A stretch of DNA of 20,263 nucleotides from Clostridia bacterium (GTDB lineage: Bacteria; Bacillota; Clostridia; Christensenellales; QALW01), in contig CAAGID010000039.1 in the NCBI GenBank assembly GCA_900769815.1, positions 1 to 20,263 of the forward strand. Direction: 5' to 3'. Position numbers and translations under genes: made by a program. Shown piece by piece: positions 13,848-20,263 of this stretch. The stretch's first letter is position 1; each line of letters starts with the position of its first letter. The notes below the pieces were generated by a model that worked only from the letters and a program-made list of their open reading frames with translations, had not been told where the DNA came from and did not search any database.

Positions 13848-15779
13848 TTATGACAAGCCTAAAATGGTCTTCTGGCAAGCCAATAAATCACGTGAATTTA
13901 CTTTGCCATCCTTTGTAAAGTCAGCAGCTTCTGAATATACTGCGTCATCCATAGTGATAATACCTAAAATACTCTTTTGTGTTTTTAATAAATCGGCAGA
14001 ATTCAATTTGCCGTCGCCGGTAGAATCGCCGTAAATAACTACCTTAAAAGCAGTTTCTTCTTTACCGTCAAAGAAAAGCGTTACTGTATCGCCTGTCTTA
14101 ATAATATCTTCGTCTGTTTTTTCTGTTCCTTTAGAATCTAAAAAGGTAACTGTATAGCCTACCAATGTAAACTTTGTTTTAAAATCCTTAAGAAGCGTGC
14201 CCGGCTCAACGCCGGTTATTAGATTATCTTTGGTTTCATAGTCTATGCTATAACTTCTTGAAGCAGAACTTGAAATTACTATCTTATATTCCCTCTTAAG
14301 ACCGTTTGTTGCCGTTACGGTAATATTTATTTCGTTTACGCCTTCATTAAGAATTACCTTACCGTCACCTGTAACCTTAGCGTCTTTATCAATAGGTGTT
14401 GCTTTGATATTTAACTGTGCTTCATCAGTAATAATTTCATATGTATAAGTATACTTATCAAATTTTATTTCTTCGCCCTCAATGGTAAGGTCAGAAAGCA
14501 GGTTATTTGCACTGCCTGTCCTTAAAGGAAGCGTATAGGATTCTTCAGGCATATCCTTATATACGGGGATAAGGAACGTAAGCTCACCCTCATCTGCACC
14601 TGCCCCTTCAATGGCGTTTCTTAAGGTTGCACATTCGCTTACTGCTGCAGTAACGTTTGTCATATACTGATGTCCGTATAGACCGTTGCCGTAATCAACA
14701 ACGTCATATTTCTGGAGATAAAGGGTATTCTGTCCTACTGAAACGTAGCTTTTAACCAAGAACTGTGCACCGCCTACAAGAGCCTTGTACGCAGTATCCC
14801 AGCCCTTTTTCTTGGCATACAATGCACCGTTATGAATTGCACTGTTGCCGTCGTGACGATATGCACCAATATCAAAATGATTATAATATTTTACGCCGTC
14901 TATTTCATAGCCGTGTGCAAGAGCATTTCCCTTTGAGCCCTGCTCCAACTTAAGACGTGATGCAAGCATATAAGGAGATGCCCCTGCTTCCTTACCTGCT
15001 TTTACGATGCCCTCAGCATAGGTTAAGCCCTCGTCACATTCGGCATTGTACATAAATCCGCCCTTTAAAATTTCATTTATAACCTTGGGGTCAACTTCAC
15101 TACCGTCATCAGACAATACTAAAAATTGATAAACATTACTGTCTAAAAAATTTCTGGGGTCAAGATAATATCCAATAACCTCTTTGCACGCCTGTACCCA
15201 ATCGCCACTATCAAAGCTGTACCACTCATTTTTTTCCCAATCATATGCGCCGTCATCAAAAGATTTCCAAGCATCAGGCGATTGTAAAAGGTTTCTGCCT
15301 ATAACACACTCGTTTTTCATAAGCTCGTCCCAGGTAAGTCCCGTATCTAAAGCTGTAAACTTCCACGTAGGATGAAGCGTATGTAATATTCTGAGCTTTG
15401 ATTTATAACTTTCGGGGAATACTTGTATTGAGACTTCAAAATCCTCATCAGGTGTTTCTGGCATTTCAATTAACGTCACGTAACTATTTATTACATAACC
15501 TACGGTGCCGTTAAGGTCAATTCTGTACCATTCATCATCATTTGTATCCTTAGTAATACCTGTAATGACGACAATAGTATCTTTAGGTAAGCTATCAACG
15601 GTCGTATATTCCTTACCGGGACCTGAACGCACGTTAAGTGCGGTAGAGCTTGTGCTTACTATACCTATTGCACTAAAATCAGTCACGTCGTATGCCAATA
15701 CGTGTATTCCCGAAAGTATATTGGATATAATCAATATACCGCACATAAGTAACGTAAGCATAAAATTCCTGATTTTCAC
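13848..15779 (-). CDS. Secreted glucosaminidase-like wall hydrolase with SH3b and dockerin
   Basis: A 643-residue secreted enzyme predicted to cut peptidoglycan glycan strands. Signal peptide 1-29; bacterial SH3 domain about 38-104 (ALNVRSGPGKEYTTVDSLP ... GYVINSYV); glucosaminidase-type catalytic domain about 115-385 with SRLKLEQGSKGN (274-285, likely catalytic Glu279), FDIGAY and AYKALVGGAQFL; cadherin-like sandwich about 425-505; extra beta domain 510-580; type I dockerin 584-642 with two complete calcium loops, DSTGDGKLNSAD (585-596) and DFTKDGKVNSRD (620-631). The start is GTG at 15779, chosen because MKIRNF supplies the charged head of the signal peptide; AAGGGGA lies about 10 nt upstream. 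ATG codon 7 has AGGA but would leave an uncharged signal. It heads the operon with the cohesin-like gene. Dockerins on wall hydrolases, away from plant-fibre genes, are unusual. Confidence 0.85.
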   Translation of the reverse strand: MKIRNFMLTLLMCGILIISNILSGIHVLAYDVTDFSAIGIVSTSSTALNVRSGPGKEYTTVDSLPKDTIVVITGITKDTNDDEWYRIDLNGTVGYVINSYVTLIEMPETPDEDFEVSIQVFPESYKSKLRILHTLHPTWKFTALDTGLTWDELMKNECVIGRNLLQSPDAWKSFDDGAYDWEKNEWYSFDSGDWVQACKEVIGYYLDPRNFLDSNVYQFLVLSDDGSEVDPKVINEILKGGFMYNAECDEGLTYAEGIVKAGKEAGASPYMLASRLKLEQGSKGNALAHGYEIDGVKYYNHFDIGAYRHDGNSAIHNGALYAKKKGWDTAYKALVGGAQFLVKSYVSVGQNTLYLQKYDVVDYGNGLYGHQYMTNVTAAVSECATLRNAIEGAGADEGELTFLIPVYKDMPEESYTLPLRTGSANNLLSDLTIEGEEIKFDKYTYTYEIITDEAQLNIKATPIDKDAKVTGDGKVILNEGVNEINITVTATNGLKREYKIVISSSASRSYSIDYETKDNLITGVEPGTLLKDFKTKFTLVGYTVTFLDSKGTEKTDEDIIKTGDTVTLFFDGKEETAFKVVIYGDSTGDGKLNSADLLKTQKSILGIITMDDAVYSEAADFTKDGKVNSRDLLACQKTILGLS

Positions 15780-15815
15780 GTACGCTTATCCCCTTTTTCC
15801 TCATATTACGCACCC

Positions 15816-15844
15816 ATTATACCACCTTTAAGAATTTTTTGCAA
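15816..15844 (-). promoter_or_regulatory. Promoter of the wall hydrolase-cohesin operon
   Basis: Minus strand: -35 TTGCAA (15839-15844), 17-bp spacer, extended -10 TGGTATAAT (hexamer 15816-15821), 37 bp before the GTG start. It diverges from the promoter of the HAD gene, with about 33 bp between the -35 boxes. Confidence 0.85.
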
Positions 15845-15877
15845 TAGTTTTGTAACAATTTGCCGATTTTTTTCATA

Positions 15878-15906
15878 TTGCGGATTTTTTGGAAGTATGG
15901 TATCAT
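15878..15906 (+). promoter_or_regulatory. Promoter of the HAD phosphatase gene
   Basis: -35 TTGCGG (15878-15883), 17-bp spacer, extended -10 TGGTATCAT (hexamer 15901-15906). AGAGG ribosome binding site just before the ATG at 15935. Confidence 0.75.
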
Positions 15907-15934
15907 TAAACAAATATATTAAAGAGGTAAAAAT

Positions 15935-16714
15935 ATGAAAAATATTAAATGCGTAATGCTTGACCTTGACGGCACAATATATTTAGGCGAAAACATTTTT
16001 CCCTATACCTTTGACTTTTTAAAAACTCTTGAAGAAAATAATATCGGATATATTTTTCTTACAAACAATTCCTCAAAGGGTACAGATGCCTATATTGAAA
16101 AATTTAAAAAAATGGGTATTTCAGCAACTAAAGAGAATATACTTATCTCAAGCCATGCCGCCGCTGATTATATTAACACACATTATAAAAACAAGCGTAC
16201 CTATATAACGGGTACTTTAAGTTTTATAAATGAAATGAAGGAAATGGGAATAAACGTTGTTGAAGACAACCCTGAAATTCTCCTTGCAGGCTTCGATACC
16301 TCACTTGATTATAAAAGACTTACAAAATTTACAAACTACGCAAATAAAGGTCTTCCCTATATTGCAACCCATCCCGATGCAATTTGCCCCGCCGAAGATG
16401 GCTTTTTACCTGATTTAGGAAGCGTAATTGAGCTTATTTACGCTTGCACAAAAAGACGTCCCGAAGTTATTTGCGGTAAGCCCAATGAGCAGATTTTAAT
16501 TGCCGCTGAACATAAAACAGGTTTTTTGCGAGAGAATCTTTTAATGGTAGGCGACCGCCTTACAACCGACATTGCTCTGGGTGTACACGGCGTAAAAACT
16601 GCCCTTGTTTTAAGCGGTGAAGCTACTATGGAGGACGTGCCATCTGCACCACACAAACCTACGTATATCTTCCCCAGTATCAAGGAATTGGGTGAAGCAC
16701 TTAAAAAGTCCTGA
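15935..16714 (+). CDS. HAD-superfamily phosphatase, NagD/IIA type
   Basis: A 259-residue cytoplasmic phosphatase of the class IIA (NagD-like, p-nitrophenylphosphatase-like) HAD group. Motif I is DLDGTIYLG (10-18) with nucleophile Asp10 and acid/base Asp12; motif II is FLTNNSS (41-47); the motif III lysine lies in GKP (181-183); motif IV is GDRLTTD (206-212). The cap domain (about 70-170) contains HPDAICPAEDGFLPD. Members remove phosphate from small metabolites such as nucleotides or sugar phosphates; some act on glycerol phosphate or phosphoglycolate. Substrate is not predictable here. It is followed by a separate promoter for the next gene and no clear terminator, so read-through is possible. 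Confidence 0.92.
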   Translation: MKNIKCVMLDLDGTIYLGENIFPYTFDFLKTLEENNIGYIFLTNNSSKGTDAYIEKFKKMGISATKENILISSHAAADYINTHYKNKRTYITGTLSFINEMKEMGINVVEDNPEILLAGFDTSLDYKRLTKFTNYANKGLPYIATHPDAICPAEDGFLPDLGSVIELIYACTKRRPEVICGKPNEQILIAAEHKTGFLRENLLMVGDRLTTDIALGVHGVKTALVLSGEATMEDVPSAPHKPTYIFPSIKELGEALKKS

Positions 16715-16752
16715 TTCGTCCAATTTTTTACCTGATTTGATATATATTCCAT

Positions 16753-16781
16753 TTGACATAACCATCCTTTAGTGGTATAAA
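16753..16781 (+). promoter_or_regulatory. Promoter of the L,D-transpeptidase gene
   Basis: Perfect -35 TTGACA (16753-16758), 17-bp spacer, extended -10 TGGTATAAA (hexamer 16776-16781), giving an mRNA leader of about 75 nt before the ATG at 16866. No riboswitch core was recognised in that leader. Confidence 0.85.
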
Positions 16782-16865
16782 TATGATATGGTATTATGAG
16801 GTTATTGTATCGTGTGCAGGCGTACATTGGCGAAATACCGTGAAATATTTTATAGGAGAATCTAA

Positions 16866-18137
16866 ATGAAAAAGCTTATCTCGTTTTGCTTATTCTTAAC
16901 ATTGCTTTTATCGTGTTTTACAGGATGTACAGATAAAAAACCTGCAGTGCAGTCATCAGAAGCTTCCGCTACGATAAAGCCTTCCGCTGCAGTAACAGAT
17001 GCAATACCCACTGAGGAGCCTGAAGAAACTTACTTTATAGTTTCTTTTTCGCCTGCTCCCTCTCAATTACCAAGTTCAACTGCACCTGCATCACCTACCC
17101 CTACGCCTGTGCCAACGCCAACTCCTACGATACGTCCTGCTCAGGTTGATAGCATCGTTCCTGAGGAACTTCTTACAACAGGTTATACAACCCCTCTTAA
17201 TCCTAAGTCAGTTAAATTCCCTGAAAATTACAATATGCCTTACTATATCGAGGTTGACGTTACAAACCAGTGCGTAAATATTTTCAGAAAGAATCCTGAA
17301 ACCGGTGCATACGATATCCTGCTTAACCGTTTCGTAACTTCAGGCGGAACTTCATCTAAGCCTACAAAAACAGGTAACTTCTATATTAAAACCGAAGAAC
17401 AACAGAAAGCTGCTACAGGTCAGTCTCTTAAATACGTAAGATATTACTTTCAGAAATACGGTTCATATGCTTATTACATTACACGCTATTCAAATGAGTA
17501 TATGTTCCACTCATTTACCTTTGAAGTAAGCAGCGATAAAAAAATCGTTCCCAAGAGTAGTTCTTACTATAATATGGGTAACACAGGCTCTGCAGGCTGT
17601 TTAAGAATGCTAATGGGCCACGCTAAATGGATTTATGAGAACATTGACGGCGGTACTTACTGCGTTGTTAACAAAAACCGTGCACGCGATAATAACCTTC
17701 GTGCAGTTCTTAAAAAGTACGTTCCCCCGCTGGGATATGATATGACCCCTGCATGGGATGGCAACAGGTCAAATTATACAGGTCTTGTTGAGTGTGATTT
17801 TGTAAATAATCCTCAGATAGCTGACAAAAAACCCATTACACCGCCTCCTGTAACGCCTACGCCTCCCCTTACTCCTACACCTACTCCTACAATCAGTGTA
17901 TCACCTGAAATAACTCCAAGTGCTACACCTAACGTAACACCCGTTGTTACCCCCGGTAATACACCTAACGTTACACCAAGTGCCACACCCGGTAATACAC
18001 CTGTAGTTACGCCCGATACGGTAACTCCTACCGTACCGCCCGAAACTCCATCACCCACCGCACCGCCTGCGGTAACACCTACACAAAAGCCAGATGAAAC
18101 ACCGACAGAAAAACCTGCTGAAGGTGCAGATGAATAA
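16866..18137 (+). CDS. L,D-transpeptidase (YkuD) lipoprotein with Thr/Pro-rich tail
   Basis: A 423-residue lipoprotein predicted to make 3-3 cross-links in peptidoglycan or attach proteins to it. Signal with lipobox FTGC (lipidated Cys21); Ser/Thr/Pro linker with a (PT)n run at 76-90; YkuD domain about 125-270 with the catalytic pair His215 (FHSFTF) and Cys245 (SAGCLRM), matching the HxxxxxxxSxGC[IL]R pattern; then a Thr/Pro-rich tail from 323 to the end built of NVTP/VVTP/SATPGNTP units. The tail is long and acidic at its end, with no anchor motif, and may span the wall. It has its own strong promoter and terminator. Neighbours are a dockerin wall hydrolase and an ECF sigma operon, in line with a wall-remodelling role. 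Confidence 0.9.
   Translation: MKKLISFCLFLTLLLSCFTGCTDKKPAVQSSEASATIKPSAAVTDAIPTEEPEETYFIVSFSPAPSQLPSSTAPASPTPTPVPTPTPTIRPAQVDSIVPEELLTTGYTTPLNPKSVKFPENYNMPYYIEVDVTNQCVNIFRKNPETGAYDILLNRFVTSGGTSSKPTKTGNFYIKTEEQQKAATGQSLKYVRYYFQKYGSYAYYITRYSNEYMFHSFTFEVSSDKKIVPKSSSYYNMGNTGSAGCLRMLMGHAKWIYENIDGGTYCVVNKNRARDNNLRAVLKKYVPPLGYDMTPAWDGNRSNYTGLVECDFVNNPQIADKKPITPPPVTPTPPLTPTPTPTISVSPEITPSATPNVTPVVTPGNTPNVTPSATPGNTPVVTPDTVTPTVPPETPSPTAPPAVTPTQKPDETPTEKPAEGADE
17916..18014 (+). repeat. In-frame Thr/Pro repeat in the L,D-transpeptidase tail
   Basis: Codes PSATP-NVTP-VVTP-GNTP-NVTP-PSATP-GNTP-VVTP. The DNA units (for example ACACCTAACGT, CCAAGTGC and GGTAATACACCT) recur at nucleotide level, so the tail can change length by slippage or recombination. 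Confidence 0.7.
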
Positions 18138-18144
18138 TACCTTT

Positions 18145-18176
18145 AAAAGAGTTATCCTTGAGGATAGCTCTTTTTT
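18145..18176 (+). terminator. Terminator of the L,D-transpeptidase gene
   Basis: AAAAGAGTTATCC pairs with GGATAGCTCTTTT (one G.U pair, loop TTGA) and runs into six Ts. Its tail nearly touches the -35 box of the sigma operon. Confidence 0.9.
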
Positions 18177-18177
18177 A

Positions 18178-18206
18178 TTGAAAAATTAAAATATTTTCTG
18201 TATAAT
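18178..18206 (+). promoter_or_regulatory. Sigma-A promoter of the ECF sigma operon
   Basis: -35 TTGAAA (18178-18183), 17-bp spacer, perfect -10 TATAAT (18201-18206). Confidence 0.75.
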
Positions 18207-18207
18207 A

Positions 18208-18234
18208 TGTAACGAAATGATTTTTTAAAGCGTT
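18208..18234 (+). promoter_or_regulatory. Possible ECF-type autoregulatory promoter
   Basis: TGTAAC (18208-18213), 17-bp spacer, CGTT (18231-18234). The AAC in the -35 and CGT in the -10 are hallmarks of promoters read by many ECF sigma factors, and these operons often drive themselves. The start would fall near 18241, supporting translation from the TTG at 18265. Confidence 0.45.
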
Positions 18235-18264
18235 TTATATATGAACGGGAAAGGAGATGGGCTC

Positions 18265-18735
18265 TTGAGGTATACCGATGAAGACTTTACCGCTATAATG
18301 GACAAGTACGGCGATATGGTATTACGCATATGCTATGTTAGATTGCGTAATTTTTTTGATGCCGAGGATGCTTTCCAGGACGTTTTTATAAGCTTATATA
18401 AAGCCGCAAATAAACCTCAGGAAAATTATTTGAAGCCTTGGCTTATTAAAACTGCCTGCAATAAATGCACATCTTTTCTTCGTTCAAAAAAGACTACAAT
18501 AGAGCTTGACGATAACGCTTCTATTGCCTTTCCCCAATACGACAACACTATAGAAAAAGCCATCCTTTCCCTTAAGAAAAATGAACGTACTGCAATTTAT
18601 CTTTTCTATTATGAAAATCTTTCTGCAAAAGAAATTGCACAGACCCTTAATTTAACCGAAGGTAACGTAAGGGTTATCCTGCACCGTGCAAGACAAGAGC
18701 TGAAAGAAATTTTAAAGGAGGATTACTTTGAATAA
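18265..18735 (+). CDS. ECF-family RNA polymerase sigma factor
   Basis: A 156-residue sigma-70 family factor of the extracytoplasmic-function type. Region 2 holds the -10 binding helices (MDKYGDMVLRICYVRL, DAEDAFQDVFISLY, then PWLIKTACNKCTSFLRSK); region 4 at the C-terminus reads LSLKKNERTAIYLFYYENLS followed by the helix-turn-helix KEIAQTLNLTEGNVRVILHRAR. The TTG at 18265 is preferred because AAAGGAG (18250-18256) lies 8 nt upstream; the in-frame ATG at 18241 has no ribosome binding site and may not even be in the mRNA made from the ECF promoter. Its stop overlaps the next gene by 8 nt. The next gene encodes a membrane protein that probably holds the sigma factor inactive. Confidence 0.92.
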   Translation: MRYTDEDFTAIMDKYGDMVLRICYVRLRNFFDAEDAFQDVFISLYKAANKPQENYLKPWLIKTACNKCTSFLRSKKTTIELDDNASIAFPQYDNTIEKAILSLKKNERTAIYLFYYENLSAKEIAQTLNLTEGNVRVILHRARQELKEILKEDYFE

Positions 18736-19351
18736 TCATTTTAATCACATTTCTGCAACTGATAAATTAAAGGCAAAAACCTTAAAAAAGGCAAAAAAGC
18801 AAAATTGGGCAATGCGCTCATCTATTGCCGCCATATTGGTAGTTTTTGTGGGTGTTTCGGTATTTTTCCTTTCGCCTGAGTCAAAAAACGAGGCATCCGA
18901 TATAAATCTCTACAATAATGAAAATTCTGATTTATCTGCCCCCGAAAACATTACCATCTATGAGGATAAAAAGTTCTCGGACAGTGCTTCTGATATTTTA
19001 TCGGAAAAACCCGTTCTTACTCCCATTGCTAAAACACCTGCACCGACAACAACACCAAAACCGATTTTGCCGCAAGCAGGGGTCCCTACCGCTCAAGCAA
19101 CCGGATGCCCCACCAATTACGATGAGGTTATTAACGAAAATACAAAAACAATGTATGTAAATGCCGAGAACGTTACCGCCTATGATTATGCTTCAACTGA
19201 AGCACCTATAAAATTTTCATTAAAAAAAGGTCAGCAGGTAACGGCCGTTGTTAATTCTCAACATATATGGGCATATATCAGTTATGAAGAAGACGGTGTT
19301 TGTAAATACGGCTTCGTTTTAGAAGAAAATCTTTCAATGGAGAAGCCTTGA
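18728..19351 (+). CDS. Single-pass membrane protein with SH3-like domain, candidate anti-sigma factor
   Basis: A 207-residue protein starting at TTG 18728, with AAGGAGG (18715-18721) 6 nt upstream and an 8-nt overlap with the sigma gene. A short basic cytoplasmic part (1-29, ISATDKLKAKTLKKAKKQ) resembles the start of DUF4179/RsiV-like anti-sigma factors. The membrane helix is about 30-49. Outside follow a Pro/Thr-rich linker (about 92-120) and an SH3-like domain (about 138-205: VNAENVTAYDYAS, LKKGQQVTAVV, AYISYEEDGV..YGFV). SH3b domains often bind wall peptides, so it could report wall state to the sigma factor. That role is inferred from position and layout; no catalytic motif was seen. Confidence 0.72.
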   Translation: MNNHFNHISATDKLKAKTLKKAKKQNWAMRSSIAAILVVFVGVSVFFLSPESKNEASDINLYNNENSDLSAPENITIYEDKKFSDSASDILSEKPVLTPIAKTPAPTTTPKPILPQAGVPTAQATGCPTNYDEVINENTKTMYVNAENVTAYDYASTEAPIKFSLKKGQQVTAVVNSQHIWAYISYEEDGVCKYGFVLEENLSMEKP

Positions 19352-19367
19352 TTTAAGGAGGTCATAA

Positions 19368-19865
19368 ATGAATATTTTTATTAAAATTCTTCCCCTTATT
19401 TTGTGCCTTTGCTTCCTTGCAGGCTGTTCTAAGTGTAATTGCGATGACGATATGCAAAGTCAAGCACTGCAGAGAGCAGACAGTTTATCAAACACTACAC
19501 CTGTTCCTCAAGACGATATTACCTATAAATTAGCAGGCACGGATATTTATTATGCAGTCCTTTCCTCTTCAAGTACGGAATGTAAAATAAATATTACCAC
19601 CGTAAACAGTATCCAAATAACCTTTGGCGAAATGTATCACATTGAAAGGTTGGTTGACGGTAAATTCGAGAAATTAGAGTGGAAAAACGAACCCGTCTTT
19701 ATTGAAATTGCCTATTTAATAAGAAGCACCGATAAGCCCGTTGAGAAAACTTACAAATGGAAACCTTTTTTAGGAGAGCTTGAAAGCGGTACTTACCGTA
19801 TCGTTACCGACTTTTACCGCGACGGCGAAAAAATCAACGCACGCTTTGAGTTTACCGTTGAATAA
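19368..19865 (+). CDS. Ig-like domain lipoprotein
   Basis: A 165-residue lipoprotein with a signal ending in LAGC (lipidated Cys20), a short Cys/Asp-rich and Thr/Pro linker (20-50), and one Ig-like beta-sandwich (about 70-165: CKINITTVNSIQITFGEMYH, FEKLEWK, LESGTYRIVTDFYRDGEKIN, FEFTVE). The pattern resembles the Big_14-type Ig-like domain that occurs in small Clostridia lipoproteins. A strong AAGGAGG site precedes the ATG. It is the third gene of the sigma operon, 16 bp after the candidate anti-sigma gene. It may be a target or an accessory sensor of the system. Domain call is from strand and motif pattern only. Confidence 0.7.
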   Translation: MNIFIKILPLILCLCFLAGCSKCNCDDDMQSQALQRADSLSNTTPVPQDDITYKLAGTDIYYAVLSSSSTECKINITTVNSIQITFGEMYHIERLVDGKFEKLEWKNEPVFIEIAYLIRSTDKPVEKTYKWKPFLGELESGTYRIVTDFYRDGEKINARFEFTVE

Positions 19866-19869
19866 GCAA

Positions 19870-19904
19870 ATACCCCATCTGAAAGCAGATGGGGTATGTT
19901 TATA
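19870..19904 (+). terminator. Terminator of the ECF sigma operon
   Basis: ATACCCCATCTG (19870-19881) pairs perfectly with CAGATGGGGTAT (19886-19897) across loop AAAG, followed by GTTTATAT. The GGGGTAT ending also occurs in the hairpins at 9904 and 9958. Confidence 0.88.
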
Positions 19905-20021
19905 TAACATGTCCTGCACAGTGCAATAAAACTTACAATCTAATAAACAATGAACTAACAAAACGCAATAAAATGCACAAGGCAAAGCGTGTGGGGTAAA
20001 AGAGAATTCGCTCTCCCACAG

Positions 20022-20111
20022 AGTGCGAGAAAATTTGCAAGCCAAGGCGCGATGTTCTGAACGCGAAGGCGCTTACAGAAACGTAAGTAACTGAGCGTTC
20101 AAGGTCATCGC
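20022..20111 (+). repeat. Dispersed structured repeat, copy A
   Basis: Head identical to 5707-5732, then a long imperfect hairpin: GCGATG/CATCGC, TGAACGC/GCGTTCA, a G.A/A.G tandem (20065-66 with 20093-94), AG/CT, a GCG/TAA internal loop, and CTTAC/GTAAG with loop AGAAAC. No protein of credible composition is encoded. Confidence 0.72.
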
Positions 20112-20121
20112 AACGATGGAA

Positions 20122-20145
20122 AAGCCACCGTTTTCACGGTGGCTT
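20122..20145. terminator. Hairpin between repeat copies
   Basis: AAGCCACCG-TTTTCA-CGGTGGCTT, a perfect 9-bp stem. Only two Ts follow, so it is terminator-like but weak. Confidence 0.5.
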
Positions 20146-20172
20146 CAGTCTGCTGACAAAGTCAGCAGACTG
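20146..20172. repeat. Perfect 12-bp inverted repeat
   Basis: CAGTCTGCTGAC (20146-20157), loop AAA, and its exact complement 20161-20172. It directly follows the previous hairpin and lies between repeat copies A and B. Confidence 0.7.
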
Positions 20173-20176
20173 CCAG

Positions 20177-20263
20177 AGTTCGAGAAACCCTTGCAAGTCA
20201 AGGCGCAGAACTTGCAAAAGAGGGAGTTTACACAGACGTAAATGACCGAATTTTGCAAGTGAA
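20177..20263 (+). repeat. Dispersed structured repeat, copy B (cut by window edge)
   Basis: Same order as copy A: head AGTTCGAGAAAC, TTGCAAGTCAAGGCGC, then a hairpin ACTTGCAAAA/TTTTGCAAGT (10 bp), G.A tandem (20220-21 with 20248-49), GG/CC, a second G.A tandem (20224-25 with 20244-45), and TTTAC/GTAAA with loop ACAGAC. Helix sequences differ from copy A but still pair. Confidence 0.72.

Noticed and set aside
17813..18058. Minus-strand frame rich in Gly and Val
   Set aside because: Antisense shadow of the Thr/Pro repeat of the transpeptidase.
18241..18264. ATG at 18241 as the sigma factor start
   Set aside because: No ribosome binding site, while the TTG at 18265 has an ideal one; kept only as an alternative.
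19770..20045. Minus-strand open frame of 91 codons
   Set aside because: It begins in the repeat head and runs antisense into the lipoprotein gene across a terminator; judged spurious.

Overview
The window looks like part of a low-GC, Gram-positive Clostridia genome, probably a gut-type anaerobe. Signs of this are AT-rich intergenic DNA, strong AGGAGG-type ribosome binding sites, sigma-A promoters with 17-bp spacers, the Firmicutes gene order darA(yaaQ)-holB-ricT(yaaT), type I dockerin and cohesin-like modules, Thr/Pro-rich secreted linkers and an ECF sigma operon. No tRNA, rRNA, CRISPR array, transposase or phage gene was seen.

Left part (1-5700): the 5' end of an elongation factor Tu gene with its own promoter; a cytoplasmic GH2 beta-mannosidase-like enzyme (minus strand); a deleted remnant of an AraC/GyrI-like regulator divergent from it; a divergent GpsA-like dehydrogenase; a promoter-to-terminator structured RNA at 4746-4901; and a membrane-anchored DUF4230-type protein.

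Middle (5700-10600): a gene-poor stretch with repeat copies and a possible minus-strand RNA; then the minus-strand housekeeping operon darA-holB-ricT-peptidyl-prolyl isomerase, whose genes overlap or nearly touch; an AraC regulator; a cluster of three hairpins; and mscL with a C-terminal zinc ribbon.

Envelope part (10556-19865): a minus-strand operon encodes a secreted glucosaminidase-like wall hydrolase ending in a dockerin, then a membrane-anchored cohesin-like protein 10 nt downstream, then a second cytoplasmic GH2 enzyme. Divergent from it are a NagD-type HAD phosphatase, an L,D-transpeptidase lipoprotein, and an operon of an ECF sigma factor, a single-pass SH3-like membrane protein (candidate anti-sigma) and an Ig-like lipoprotein. 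Together these genes suggest a block for cell-wall remodelling and envelope sensing.

Right end (19898-20263): a non-coding stretch with two copies of a structured dispersed repeat around two perfect hairpins. The helices of the two copies differ in sequence but keep pairing, which suggests selection on an RNA or DNA structure.

The most interesting items are the adjacent dockerin-hydrolase/cohesin-anchor pair, the pseudoknot-capable RNA upstream of the DUF4230 gene, and the tandem-G.A repeat family. All functional calls come from reading motifs; no database search was made.
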